From NCBI GenBank assembly GCA_964473365.1, contig CAYYOV010000012.1, forward strand, positions 1 to 64,000: a DNA stretch of 64,000 bases, given 5' to 3'. This DNA comes from 2-02-FULL-55-14 sp964473365. Lineage in GTDB: Bacteria > Bacteroidota > Ignavibacteria > UBA10030. Each line of letters starts with the position of its first letter. Positions within the stretch are counted from its first letter, which is position 1. Shown here in pieces: positions 43,401 to 51,674 of this stretch. The position numbers and the translations under genes were made by a program. The notes under the pieces were generated by a model that was not told the DNA's origin, did not search any database, and was given only the letters and a program-made list of their open reading frames with translations.

Positions 43401-44872
43401 CAACGCGAGGCCCGCTTGTTCTTCCGCTGGCGGGCGAGGATCTCGATGGTCCGGATGCGGTCTTTGTAGAGGTCGTTGCGGTTGGCCTTCTCCAGCGACA
43501 ATGCGGCGTCGGTGTTCCCTTCCCACCGACGGCAGAGATACACGCTTTCGTAGATCCTGCCGATCTGGTACTCACGCGACAACCGGATGGCGACGGCATA
43601 GTCCTCGCCGTAGGAGGTGTTCGGCAGAAGGATCTGGCGAAGGAGGCCCGTTCGGAAGGCGCGGGGGGCACCGAGCCCGTTGATGCGCAGGGCGTTGTTC
43701 CGCCCGTTTGCAGGCGTCCACTCCTTGTGGTCGATCAGTCCCGGCGGGATCTCTTCGAGCTGCATGTTCACGAGGCGGTACGACCCGATGACCATCGCAA
43801 CGTTCGGCTGGAACGCTTCGACGATCGTGCGGAGCGTGTTCTCATTGCTGTAGATGTCGTCGGAATCGAGCTGGACGGCGAACCGGCCGCACTTCGGCGA
43901 GAGGACGGCCGTGTTCCAGCAACCGCCGATCGCCAGGTCCTGGCGGTCCGGGATCAGGTGGACGACGCGCGGGTCACGCTTTGCGAGGTCGGACAGGATC
44001 GTGGTGGTTTTATCCGTCGAATGATTGTCGACGACGATGACGTTGAACGGAAAGGGTGTCTTCTGTTTCAGAACGCTGTTCACTGCGTCGGCCACGGTCC
44101 GTTCACGATTTCGTACCGGGATGACGACGCTCGCTTCGACCGGATAGGTCGTCGGGTCCTTCGGCACCTTCGCAAACGTCGGCTTCAGGTAGGCGCCGAT
44201 ATGCTTCAGGTGCTGAGTGACGACCCGTTCCATCTCGACCTGGACGGCCCGATTCTTGGGGTCGACGTAATCGAACAACTTCTCGCCCGTCTTCCGCAGA
44301 TCTGACTCCACCTTCGTATAGAGGGGCTCGGACAGGTGGAACACATCGTGTGCGACCGACACTTTGAGGCGCAGGTCGTAGAGTCCGGCCCACTCGACCT
44401 TGGCGATCGCGCCGAATTTCTTCACGGCGGTACGGACCGACCTCATCGAGAATAACATCATGGCACCGAAGTCAAACCCGTCGCGCAGGCTTCCGATCTG
44501 CCAGTCGATGAGCGGATGTTCGGAGCGCTGTCCGTTCTTGACATCATAGAAGTCAGAATAGACGATCCCGGCGCCCGTCTGATCAGCAACGCCCACGAGT
44601 CGTTCGAGGGCTGCAGCACCCAGGACGAGCTCGTGCGACTGTGTGACCATGAGCAGATAGTCCCCCTTCGCTCTCTTGATGGCCGCGTTGATCGTGGCGC
44701 CCGACGTGAGGGATGCCGTGCGGAGCCCCTCGCACTTCGCGTCATGCACCTCCGCCGAACCGTCGTGCGCGATCAGCACGCGGCCGACGAGCGGCGAGGC
44801 GATGAACTGGCGAAGGGTGGAGCTGAAGGAGGGGAGCGTCGAATATGGCAGGAGAACAGTGAGTCGCGACAT
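43400..44872 (-). CDS. Two-module family 2 glycosyltransferase
   Basis: 490 aa. The C-terminal half is a canonical GT2: EASVVIPVRNRERTVADAVNSVLKQ, VIVVDNHSTDKTT and the DxD-type metal motif VQLDSDDIYSNE, then RINGLGAPRAFRTGLLRQ and YGEDYAVAIRLSREY. The N-terminal half also has a GT-A-like pattern (LTVLLPYSTLP, INAAIKRAKGDYLLMVTQSHELVLGAAALERL) but lacks a DxD, so it may be a degenerate second module. It lies 15 bp from the kinase gene and overlaps the GNAT gene by 1 bp. GT2 is an unexpected partner for salvage; the acceptor is unknown. Confidence 0.87.
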   Translation of the reverse strand: MSRLTVLLPYSTLPSFSSTLRQFIASPLVGRVLIAHDGSAEVHDAKCEGLRTASLTSGATINAAIKRAKGDYLLMVTQSHELVLGAAALERLVGVADQTGAGIVYSDFYDVKNGQRSEHPLIDWQIGSLRDGFDFGAMMLFSMRSVRTAVKKFGAIAKVEWAGLYDLRLKVSVAHDVFHLSEPLYTKVESDLRKTGEKLFDYVDPKNRAVQVEMERVVTQHLKHIGAYLKPTFAKVPKDPTTYPVEASVVIPVRNRERTVADAVNSVLKQKTPFPFNVIVVDNHSTDKTTTILSDLAKRDPRVVHLIPDRQDLAIGGCWNTAVLSPKCGRFAVQLDSDDIYSNENTLRTIVEAFQPNVAMVIGSYRLVNMQLEEIPPGLIDHKEWTPANGRNNALRINGLGAPRAFRTGLLRQILLPNTSYGEDYAVAIRLSREYQIGRIYESVYLCRRWEGNTDAALSLEKANRNDLYKDRIRTIEILARQRKNKRASR

Positions 44873-44887
44873 AGGGGAACGGTGGGT

Positions 44888-45835
44888 TCAAGTTGTGACG
44901 GGGATGTCCGTCAGCGCCAGGAGCACCGCACCGTGGACGGGGGTGGCCAGGGCCGGACGGACGCGTGAGCCGGGTACGGTCCGTTGGAGCAGCGAACGCA
45001 CCCTGTCGGAATAGAGATTCTTCGCTGTCAGGAGACTGCCGATGAACGCTACGGAGACCGGCCGGCGGGTGCGGCCACGGACCTTTCGTACAACCGGTGC
45101 TACGACGGCGACAAGGTCGCGCGCGGCGGCAGCCAGGATCTCGCGGGCAACGCGATCGCCCTTCCGGGCTGCCTCGATCACGACGGGCGCCACTGAAGCA
45201 ACATCAAAGTTCTCGCGGTACAGAGCCGTGATGATCGCCTCCTGCGTTCCAAGAGCAAACGCTTCCTTGAGCAAGCGCGGCAGGTTCGTCCGAGCCGACC
45301 GATCGTCGAACACCGCAGCAACCGCACGGAAGAGCTCACGACCGATCGCGTAGCCGCTCCCTTCGTCTCCGATGATTCGGCCCCAACCGCCTGAACGATG
45401 GACAACGCCGCGGGGGTCCTTTCCAAAGACGATCGAGCCTGTGCCGGCAATGACGATCACCCCGGGCTCTCCCCCCATCGCCCCTTCGAGCGCGATGCGT
45501 GCATCACTGTCGATGCGGGCAGCGCGGAGCGGACGCCCTCGCCGGTTCGCTTCAGCGATGAGCGCCTGTCGCATCCGTTCCTGATCGCCCGGGCGTCCCG
45601 CCCCCGTGAGACCCGCGACCACCGAATCCAATCGGTCCGGCGCGCATCCAACGGAATGGCAGCACGTCTCGACGATGTCCATGATCGTGCGAGCTGCAGC
45701 CTCAACGCCGATCACCTGGAAGTTCGAGGGTCCCCCTGTGGCCGTGGCGAGTACAGTGCCCGTTCCGTCGCAGAGCTCCGCGGCGGTCTTCGTTCCCCCG
45801 CCGTCCAGTCCGATCACCAGTGATCCGTGCGCCAT
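44888..45835 (-). CDS. BadF/N-acetylglucosamine kinase-like ATPase (possible MurNAc/GlcNAc kinase)
   Basis: 315 aa of the ASKHA kinase fold: phosphate-1 loop LVIGLDGGGTKTAAELCD, GLTGAGRPGDQERM, adenosine loop VIVIAGTGSIVFGKD and GGWGRIIGDEGSGYAIGRELFRAV, which is typical of BadF-type amino-sugar kinases (NagK, MurK). It is the first gene of the salvage cluster, upstream of GT2, and would phosphorylate GlcNAc or MurNAc released by the GH3 enzyme. Distinguishing between the two sugars is not possible from sequence. Confidence 0.85.
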   Translation of the reverse strand: MAHGSLVIGLDGGGTKTAAELCDGTGTVLATATGGPSNFQVIGVEAAARTIMDIVETCCHSVGCAPDRLDSVVAGLTGAGRPGDQERMRQALIAEANRRGRPLRAARIDSDARIALEGAMGGEPGVIVIAGTGSIVFGKDPRGVVHRSGGWGRIIGDEGSGYAIGRELFRAVAAVFDDRSARTNLPRLLKEAFALGTQEAIITALYRENFDVASVAPVVIEAARKGDRVAREILAAAARDLVAVVAPVVRKVRGRTRRPVSVAFIGSLLTAKNLYSDRVRSLLQRTVPGSRVRPALATPVHGAVLLALTDIPVTT

Positions 45836-45893
45836 GGTCGAATGATGATAGAGAGTTTTGCCGGGAAGTGCAATTTTTGACGGAATTCGCTCC

Positions 45894-45922
45894 TTTTATC
45901 TCCCTCCCTTTTTCCATATAAT
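45894..45922 (+). promoter_or_regulatory. Possible promoter for the TlpA-DsbD block
   Basis: TATAAT (45917-45922) with a poor TTTTAT 17 bp upstream, 122 bp before the tlpA-like start, in the divergent gap (45836-46044) between the kinase and TlpA genes. The -35 is weak; nothing else is evident in the gap. Confidence 0.35.
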
Positions 45923-46044
45923 AGACGCTCAGGTGGGGAGGGCAAGATCAGGCTGTTCTGGGAGCGTACAGGTCCCTTTCAGTGTTCTATGATGATCGCT
46001 CACGTACAGAATTTCTCCTTCCACCCCAACACAGAAAGATCCGC

Positions 46045-46521
46045 ATGGTTCGCTCACTGAGTTCGATTGTCCTCCTCGTTCTGTTCGTTGGTGCATGGGC
46101 AGTAGCTCAACCGCGCAAGGCGCCAGCCCTGACCGGCACGACAGCTGCCGGGACCTCGATCGACCTGTCGGCGCTCAAGGGCAAGGTCGTCGTGGTGAAC
46201 TTTTGGGCCACATGGTGCCCGCCGTGTCGGGCCGAGATCCCCGATTTTATCAGCGTGTATCAGGACTACAAGTCGAAGGGGCTCGAGATCGTCGGCGTAT
46301 CGCTCGATGAAGGCGGTTGGTCCGATGTGACTCCTTACGTCCAACGAAGCAAGATCACGTATCCGATCATTCTGGGCGACCGCCGAGTAGCCCGGACATG
46401 GGGGGGCATTCAGGCCATCCCCTCGACGTTCATCATTGACAAGCAGGGCAATATCGCCGAATCGCACGTCGGGATGATGTCGAAGGCCCAGCTGCTGAAT
46501 AAGATCAAACCTCTCCTGTAA
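46045..46521 (+). CDS. TlpA/ResA-like periplasmic thiol-disulfide oxidoreductase
   Basis: 158 aa with a signal or anchor segment (SSIVLLVLFVGAWAVAQ) and a thioredoxin-like fold: LKGKVVVVNFWATWCPPCRAEIPDF with the WCPPC redox motif (57-61), EIVGVSLDEGGWSD and the cis-Pro region GIQAIPSTFIIDKQGNI. Such proteins reduce apocytochrome c or other envelope thiols. The ATG at 46045 is chosen over an upstream start because the signal begins there. It ends 15 bp before the dsbD start, so DsbD is the likely electron donor. Confidence 0.92.
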   Translation: MVRSLSSIVLLVLFVGAWAVAQPRKAPALTGTTAAGTSIDLSALKGKVVVVNFWATWCPPCRAEIPDFISVYQDYKSKGLEIVGVSLDEGGWSDVTPYVQRSKITYPIILGDRRVARTWGGIQAIPSTFIIDKQGNIAESHVGMMSKAQLLNKIKPLL

Positions 46522-46536
46522 TTGAACGCTTTGCCT

Positions 46537-48300
46537 ATGTGGCGCACTCTCCTTCTCTTCGTCTCGCTGTCGGCATCGCTCGCCGCACAGTCGATGGGCA
46601 CCGCAGACAAGCTTACGGTGTCCACGTTCTTGTCGGCCGATGCCGTTGCCCCCGGCGGGACCATACGCCTCGCCGTCGTGGCTGACATCCACGAACCGTG
46701 GCACATCAACGCCCACAAGCCGTCGTTCGATTATCTCATCGGGACGGTCGTCGAGCTCGAGTCGAAGGAAGGCATCATCATCGCCGATCAGCGCTACCCG
46801 AAGGGCCGATCGCTCAAGTTCGATTTTGCCGAGAAGCCCATCGATGTCTATGAGCATCGGGCGGTCTTCTTCGCCGACCTAAAAGTGTCGAACCGGCTCG
46901 CCGCCGGTGTCGATACGCTGCGGGGCTCCCTGACGGTCCAGGCCTGCAACAACGAAGTTTGCCTGGCTCCATCACGCATCGCGATCGAAGTCCCTCTCAC
47001 CATCTCCCCGAGCGTCGGTACGGAACCGAGGCATGCAGAGATCTTCAACCTTCTATCCACCGACGCATACGAACGGTCTGACACAGCCCAGGGGGAACTC
47101 GCCGGATTGTTCGAGACGGAAGGCTCGCTCGTCGCATTCTTCGCCATCTTCCTGATCGGCCTGGCTCTCAACTTGACACCATGCGTCTACCCGATGCTGT
47201 CGGTCACCGTCTCATTGTTCGGCACGACCGATCACGAGCATGTCCGGGGCGCGTTCTTCAAGGCCGTACTGTACGTGCTCGGGATCGCGACGATGTACAC
47301 CGTGTTGGGGGTCTCAGCAGCGCTGAGTGGCGGTCTGTTCGGTTCATGGTTGCAGAGCCCCTGGGTACTGGGTAGCATCGGAGTCTTGCTGTTCGGGCTT
47401 GCGCTGTCCTCCTTCGGTCTCTATCAACTGCAAATGCCGTATTGGCTTACCAGCCGGCTCGGGGGACAGACGAACACCGGGTTCATTGGTCTGTATCTCT
47501 CGGGCCTCGTTGTCGGGGTTTTCGCGGCCCCCTGCATCGGCCCTCCCGTGATCGCGCTCCTGACGCTCGTCGGCGCCAAAGGGGACCCGGTCTTCGGATT
47601 CCAAGCATTCTTCTCGCTCTCGCTCGGCCTCGGATTTCCGTATCTCATCCTGGGGACCTTTTCCGGCCTGCTGAAGAAGATCCCACGCTCGGGCGTCTGG
47701 ATGGTGTGGGTGGAGCGCATCTTCGGTGTGATCCTGGTCGGGGCAGCCTTCTTCTATCTGACGCTCGCGTTCCTCCCGAAGTATTCGGTGTATGTCGTCC
47801 CTGTCACGCTCGTGCTCGGCGGTCTGTATCTCGGGTTCATCGACCCGTCCGGTCGTGGTAAGAAGGCGCTTCAGCGCGTGCAGTGGGCTGTTGGCATCCT
47901 GGCGATCGTCGCAGGAGCGATGGTTGCCCGGTCGATGTCGAAGACGTCGATCATCTGGGAGCCGTACCAGGCCTCCCGCGTCGTTGAGGCCCGCGAGAAC
48001 GGTATGCCAGTCATCGTGGATTTTTCGGCCGACTGGTGCATTCCGTGCAAAGAACTGGAACTGAACACGTTCACCGACCCCGCCGTGATCCAGGGGACGC
48101 GTGACATGGTGCGACTCAAGGTCGACCTGACACAATTCGATTCGCCCGAAAGCGAGGCGCTCCGGCGGGAATACGACATCTCGGGCGTGCCGACGATCTT
48201 GTTCATCGGACCGGAAGGCACCGAGGTCGCCGGTACCCGTATCGTCGGGTTCGTTCCACCAACGGAATTTCTGGCTACCGTTCAGCGGGCCGTCCAGTAG
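46537..48300 (+). CDS. dsbD: Thiol:disulfide interchange protein DsbD
   Basis: DsbD carries electrons from cytoplasmic thioredoxin to envelope thiol proteins. The 587-aa protein has a signal peptide, an N-terminal DsbD-alpha domain with the Cys pair in CNNEVCLAP (about 138 and 143), eight or so membrane segments including LNLTPCVYPMLSVTVS and VFAAPCIGPPVIALLTLVGA (two membrane Cys), and a C-terminal thioredoxin domain with DFSADWCIPCKELELNTF. All three redox pairs are present. The ATG at 46537 is preferred over a TTG at 46522. It is co-oriented with TlpA upstream and the haem-motif kinase 32 bp downstream. Confidence 0.95.
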   Translation: MWRTLLLFVSLSASLAAQSMGTADKLTVSTFLSADAVAPGGTIRLAVVADIHEPWHINAHKPSFDYLIGTVVELESKEGIIIADQRYPKGRSLKFDFAEKPIDVYEHRAVFFADLKVSNRLAAGVDTLRGSLTVQACNNEVCLAPSRIAIEVPLTISPSVGTEPRHAEIFNLLSTDAYERSDTAQGELAGLFETEGSLVAFFAIFLIGLALNLTPCVYPMLSVTVSLFGTTDHEHVRGAFFKAVLYVLGIATMYTVLGVSAALSGGLFGSWLQSPWVLGSIGVLLFGLALSSFGLYQLQMPYWLTSRLGGQTNTGFIGLYLSGLVVGVFAAPCIGPPVIALLTLVGAKGDPVFGFQAFFSLSLGLGFPYLILGTFSGLLKKIPRSGVWMVWVERIFGVILVGAAFFYLTLAFLPKYSVYVVPVTLVLGGLYLGFIDPSGRGKKALQRVQWAVGILAIVAGAMVARSMSKTSIIWEPYQASRVVEARENGMPVIVDFSADWCIPCKELELNTFTDPAVIQGTRDMVRLKVDLTQFDSPESEALRREYDISGVPTILFIGPEGTEVAGTRIVGFVPPTEFLATVQRAVQ

Positions 48301-48332
48301 TCGGCACTGGCGCGGACTCGGCTCCCCCCACC

Positions 48333-49913
48333 ATGCTGCGCAACTTGTCCATCTCCGCAAAGGTCGCGGTCATCCTCGCACCGCTGTTCCTCCTGACCTT
48401 TGCGCTCGTCATCTACATCAACTACCGCTCTGAAGAGCAGCAGCTGCTGGCGCAGGCGCAGTCGGGCGCGCTCGCACAGTCAAACACGATCAAACGGACG
48501 CTCGTCCACCTCATGACCAAGTATGAAGAGGTGGATGACAAGCTCCTGACCCAGATCAGCCAGCCCGGAGGTGACGTCGAGAACCTGCAGGTGCTGTTCC
48601 ATCTTGACAGCCTGCATTTGGGGGACGATTTTCTGACGCCTGCGCGTGTCGAAAAGCTTCGGCAGCGCCAGGAACGCATCCGTCCCTACCAATCCAATCT
48701 GAGCCAGCGGGCTTTCTCGACGGCGATGCCGGTGTGGGCCGTGACGTGCACCATCCCCGAGCATCGCGGGACAAAACATCTTCAGAATGAAGTCGTCCTT
48801 CCGTCGCTCGATATGGGACTACCCTGGGAGTACTGGGATTGCGGCAAGCTCCGCATCGTTCTCCCCTTCCAGGCTGAGAGCCGCTGTCAGACGTGCCACG
48901 ATGTTCCGGTCGGGACGGTGCTCGGCGCCGCATCCATGGATATCCCATTCCGTTCGACGACGGCAGCGATCCGGTCGAATGCGCTACGGTCGGCTGGCAT
49001 CGTGCTCGCCCTGTCGGCCGTCGTCATTGCCGTGGGCGGACTGACCTTCCGACGCTATGTCGGACGACCCATCCAGCAACTTGTCCGCACGACGACGCTG
49101 ATCGGCGAACGTGGACTGGACGAGTCCTTCACGGGCACGTACGACAATGATGAGGTCGGACGGCTGGCAGACTCGTTCCGCAGAACGCAGCAACGCCTCC
49201 GTGACGCGCAGGACGAGCTCGTCCGTCGTGAGCGGCTGTCGACCCTCGGTCAGATGGCCAGCGGGATCATCCATGACTTCCGCAATCCGATGACGAACAT
49301 CTCGGTGAGCCTGCAGGTGCTCGAGCGCCAGCCCGACATGCCGGGGGACCGGCGAACGCACATCTTCCGGCACATCCGCGAGTCGCTCGACCGGATGGTT
49401 CGGATGACGCACGAACTGCTGGAGTACGCCCGAGGCGAGACGCGGCTCGACCTTGCGACGGTCAGCCCGGAGGCATTCGTTCGGGACGTCGAAACGTACG
49501 TGCGTCCGCACCTGGAATCCAACAAGGTCGAGCTTGAGGTTCGCTGCCAGTCTGACGGGTCCGACGCGGTCTTCGACCGGGAGCGCCTCATGCGCTGCGT
49601 GGTAAACCTGATTAACAACGCCGAAGACGCCATGCCCGACGGTGGCCGCATCACCCTCGACGCCCGCGTCACCGAATCATCGCTCGAGATCTCCGTGGCC
49701 GACACGGGCCCGGGGATCCCCAGCGCGATCCGCGCATCGTTGTTCGAGCCTTTCGTCACGCACGGCAAGTCAAAGGGAACCGGACTCGGACTCGCGATCA
49801 CGCGTCGCGTCGTCGAACAACACGGCGGGTCGATCCGATTCGAGTGCGGAGCCGAGCGCGGCACGACGTTTTTCATCACACTACCGTTCAGGTCGGCACA
49901 GCAGGCAGCTTGA
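48333..49913 (+). CDS. Sensor histidine kinase with periplasmic CxxCH haem motif
   Basis: 526 aa: TM1 (about 9-28), a periplasmic domain (about 30-215) with AFSTAMPVWAV and a single c-type haem motif SRCQTCHDVP (Cys185-Cys188-His189), TM2 (about 218-240), a HAMP linker, a HisKA region MASGIIHDFRNPMTNISVS (phospho-acceptor His314) and an HATPase domain with NLINNAEDAMPDGG, DTGPGIP and GTGLGLAITRRVVEQHGG. The sensor domain resembles DUF3365/Tll0287-type haem domains. It probably reads redox state or a gas ligand. No response regulator is adjacent, although the hybrid kinase at 51675 has a receiver. Confidence 0.9.
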   Translation: MLRNLSISAKVAVILAPLFLLTFALVIYINYRSEEQQLLAQAQSGALAQSNTIKRTLVHLMTKYEEVDDKLLTQISQPGGDVENLQVLFHLDSLHLGDDFLTPARVEKLRQRQERIRPYQSNLSQRAFSTAMPVWAVTCTIPEHRGTKHLQNEVVLPSLDMGLPWEYWDCGKLRIVLPFQAESRCQTCHDVPVGTVLGAASMDIPFRSTTAAIRSNALRSAGIVLALSAVVIAVGGLTFRRYVGRPIQQLVRTTTLIGERGLDESFTGTYDNDEVGRLADSFRRTQQRLRDAQDELVRRERLSTLGQMASGIIHDFRNPMTNISVSLQVLERQPDMPGDRRTHIFRHIRESLDRMVRMTHELLEYARGETRLDLATVSPEAFVRDVETYVRPHLESNKVELEVRCQSDGSDAVFDRERLMRCVVNLINNAEDAMPDGGRITLDARVTESSLEISVADTGPGIPSAIRASLFEPFVTHGKSKGTGLGLAITRRVVEQHGGSIRFECGAERGTTFFITLPFRSAQQAA

Positions 49914-49965
49914 TCGTGCCGCCGTCTTCCTGACGCTCAAGATTATCGTCCCTCGGAGGTTGTCC

Positions 49966-50481
49966 ATGCGAAACGTCACCCTCACCCTGATCATGATCGC
50001 GGCCGCGCTCACGCTGGCGCCGGCCCAATCGGCAACGACGTGGGAAGGCTATCTGGCCGACCAGATGTGCGGTACGAATTGGAAAGGCGAGAAGGGCGAG
50101 GCCCGGGCGAAAAAGCACACCAAAGCCTGCGGGCTCGATGAATCATGCGCCGCAAGCGGCTACGGATTGTACACCGGCGGTACCTTCGTGAAGTTCACGG
50201 AAGCGAGTTCGCCCAAAGCGAAGGTCTACCTCGAGAAGACGACCGCCAAGGACAACATCTTCGTCAAGGTCACGGGCGTCATGGATGGAGAGAAGATCTC
50301 GGTGACGTCCATCGAGACGATAGGAGTGAAGAACACGAAGAAGTCGGGAGCCGTCAAACCGTCCACCGGCACCCACGGCGGAGCATTGACGACGGGGTCA
50401 TGCGATTGCTGTCAGGCGAGCGGAACGAAGACCCAGCATGGGACCAAGGACCACACGTGCGATGGTGCGTGCCAGAAGTAG
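49966..50481 (+). CDS. Cys-rich secreted protein
   Basis: 171 aa with a signal peptide (LTLIMIAAALTLAPAQS). The mature part has GYLADQMCGTNW, HTKACGLDESCAASGYGLYTGGTFVKFTE and a beta-like stretch (NIFVKVTGVMDGEKISVTSIETI). The C-terminal tail holds CDCCQASG, His residues and HTCDGACQK. In all, eight Cys are present, the last five grouped with His, suggesting a metal site (for example Cu or Zn) or disulfides. GGAGGT precedes the ATG. Position after TlpA, DsbD and the haem kinase suggests a thiol-redox client. No named family was recognised. Confidence 0.75.
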   Translation: MRNVTLTLIMIAAALTLAPAQSATTWEGYLADQMCGTNWKGEKGEARAKKHTKACGLDESCAASGYGLYTGGTFVKFTEASSPKAKVYLEKTTAKDNIFVKVTGVMDGEKISVTSIETIGVKNTKKSGAVKPSTGTHGGALTTGSCDCCQASGTKTQHGTKDHTCDGACQK

Positions 50482-50505
50482 CAGCGCGAAGCGATCGCGC
50501 TTGTA

Positions 50506-50542
50506 CGACTCCGCCGTTCGGCCCTCCCGTGCGGCGGAGTCG
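50506..50542 (+). terminator. Probable terminator after the Cys-rich gene
   Basis: CGACTCCGCCG pairs perfectly with CGGCGGAGTCG (11 bp, 15-nt loop), starting 25 bp after the stop. Only TTT follows after CCG, so the T-run is weak. Confidence 0.55.
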
Positions 50543-50592
50543 CCGTTTCCAGGGTCGCTTTGCTCACAGGGAAATGTTCACGACCTTAGATC

Positions 50593-50814
50593 ATGGATAA
50601 CATTCTCCTCGCTCTCTTCGGCACGCTGAGCTTCCTCGGCCTTGGATTCGGAGCGTTCTCCACCTGGATGGCCATGCGGACAGCCCGAAAACCCAAGAGC
50701 TCAGAGCTGGCGCTCGCTGCGTGGAGCGTCGGAGCGCTCGTGGGCTTGACCGTCGGGGGCATGAGTCTCGCCTATTTCGTGGTCCCCATCCTCCTGCATC
50801 ACTGGCGGTCCTAG
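50593..50814 (+). CDS. Small two-helix membrane protein
   Basis: 73 aa with two hydrophobic helices (about 4-24 and 42-67) joined by a basic loop (RTARKPKSS). There is no strong Shine-Dalgarno sequence, and no family was recognised. It lies between two hairpins and in line with its neighbours, which supports a real gene of unknown role. Confidence 0.55.
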   Translation: MDNILLALFGTLSFLGLGFGAFSTWMAMRTARKPKSSELALAAWSVGALVGLTVGGMSLAYFVVPILLHHWRS

Positions 50815-50973
50815 GCCGCCATCATCCCGGCCCTTCCTGCATCTTCGATTATCGGAATTGGGGAACCAGCTTCCTGATGTTTGGAAGTGCGCGAACCATA
50901 GTTTGCGATTCCGGCACTCTGCGATGGCACGCCGATTGACGCGAGGCGCATGTCCACTCTCGAGGAGGTTGCC

Positions 50974-51588
50974 ATGCGAATTCACACGCGCCTCGTTCCC
51001 TCCATCGTCGCCGGATGTGTCTTGCTTGCAACATGCTCCAAGCAACCCGACACGCCCGCGATCCCCACGGTCACGATCGAAAATCTGAAGGTCGCACACG
51101 CCTGCGCGTTCAAGCGCTCGCTCTGGTACGATGCCGCCGCCAAGGAAGCGGAAACCGAACGACTCGGAAATCTGGCGGCGCTGTTCCGGGCCGTATCGCG
51201 CTCGGAGGCCATCCATGCGGCCCTCCACGAGCAGTTGTTGCTCTCGAAGAATGCTACGACCGATACGTCGAAGGCGGCCTGTCTTCCGCTTGGAACGACC
51301 CGGCAAGCGCTGAAGATGGCACAGAGTCTGGAACGAACCGAGTATGAAGGGCTCTACCCACCGATGGTCGCGGCAGCTGTGAAGGAATCGTGGCCCGAAG
51401 CCGCAGAGCAGTTCCGCCGCGCAACCATCGTCGACTCCGGTCATCTGACCTATCTTAAAGAGGCAGCCGACCGGAACGGCACCGTTCCGATGCGCTCGTA
51501 CCGCATCTGCACGCAATGCGGCCATATTGACGCCGGAACGGATTCGACGTGCGCGGTCTGTTCCGGAACGGCCTTCGAGACGATCTGA
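50974..51588 (+). CDS. Rubrerythrin-like envelope lipoprotein with C-terminal zinc/rubredoxin-like ribbon
   Basis: 204 aa. The signal ends at a lipobox-like LLATC. The body aligns without gaps to rubrerythrin helices: NLKVAHACAFKRSLWYDAAAKEAE...LAALFRAVSRSEAIHAALH, then QSLERTEYEGLYPPMVAAAV...AEQFRRATIVDSGHL. The ExxH of helix 2 (SEAIH) and the ExxE of helix 3 are kept, but the first Glu (normally AxGEsxA) is Ala, and the last ExxH is DxxH. The tail YRICTQCGHIDAG...CAVCSG is a CxxC...CxxC ribbon. Rubrerythrins reduce peroxide in the cytosol; a lipid-anchored envelope form is unusual. GAGGAGGT precedes the ATG at 50974. Confidence 0.75.
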   Translation: MRIHTRLVPSIVAGCVLLATCSKQPDTPAIPTVTIENLKVAHACAFKRSLWYDAAAKEAETERLGNLAALFRAVSRSEAIHAALHEQLLLSKNATTDTSKAACLPLGTTRQALKMAQSLERTEYEGLYPPMVAAAVKESWPEAAEQFRRATIVDSGHLTYLKEAADRNGTVPMRSYRICTQCGHIDAGTDSTCAVCSGTAFETI

Positions 51589-51597
51589 TCTCCACGT

Positions 51598-51628
51598 GAG
51601 GGGTGGCCTCGCTCCGGTGCCACCCCTC
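51598..51628 (+). terminator. Probable terminator after the rubrerythrin-like gene
   Basis: GAGGGGTGGC and GCCACCCCTC form a perfect 10-bp stem with an 11-nt loop, 10 bp after the stop. The following T-run is short (TT). It excludes an earlier start for the hybrid kinase at 51603. Confidence 0.6.
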
Positions 51629-51674
51629 TTGCGCCACCGGCGCCGCCTGCGTACAATGGTCGGTCCGAACGACC

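Noticed and set aside
51603..51674. Earlier start for the hybrid kinase
   Set aside because: The codons fall inside a perfect terminator-like hairpin and encode no conserved sequence; the ATG at 51675 directly precedes the membrane domain.
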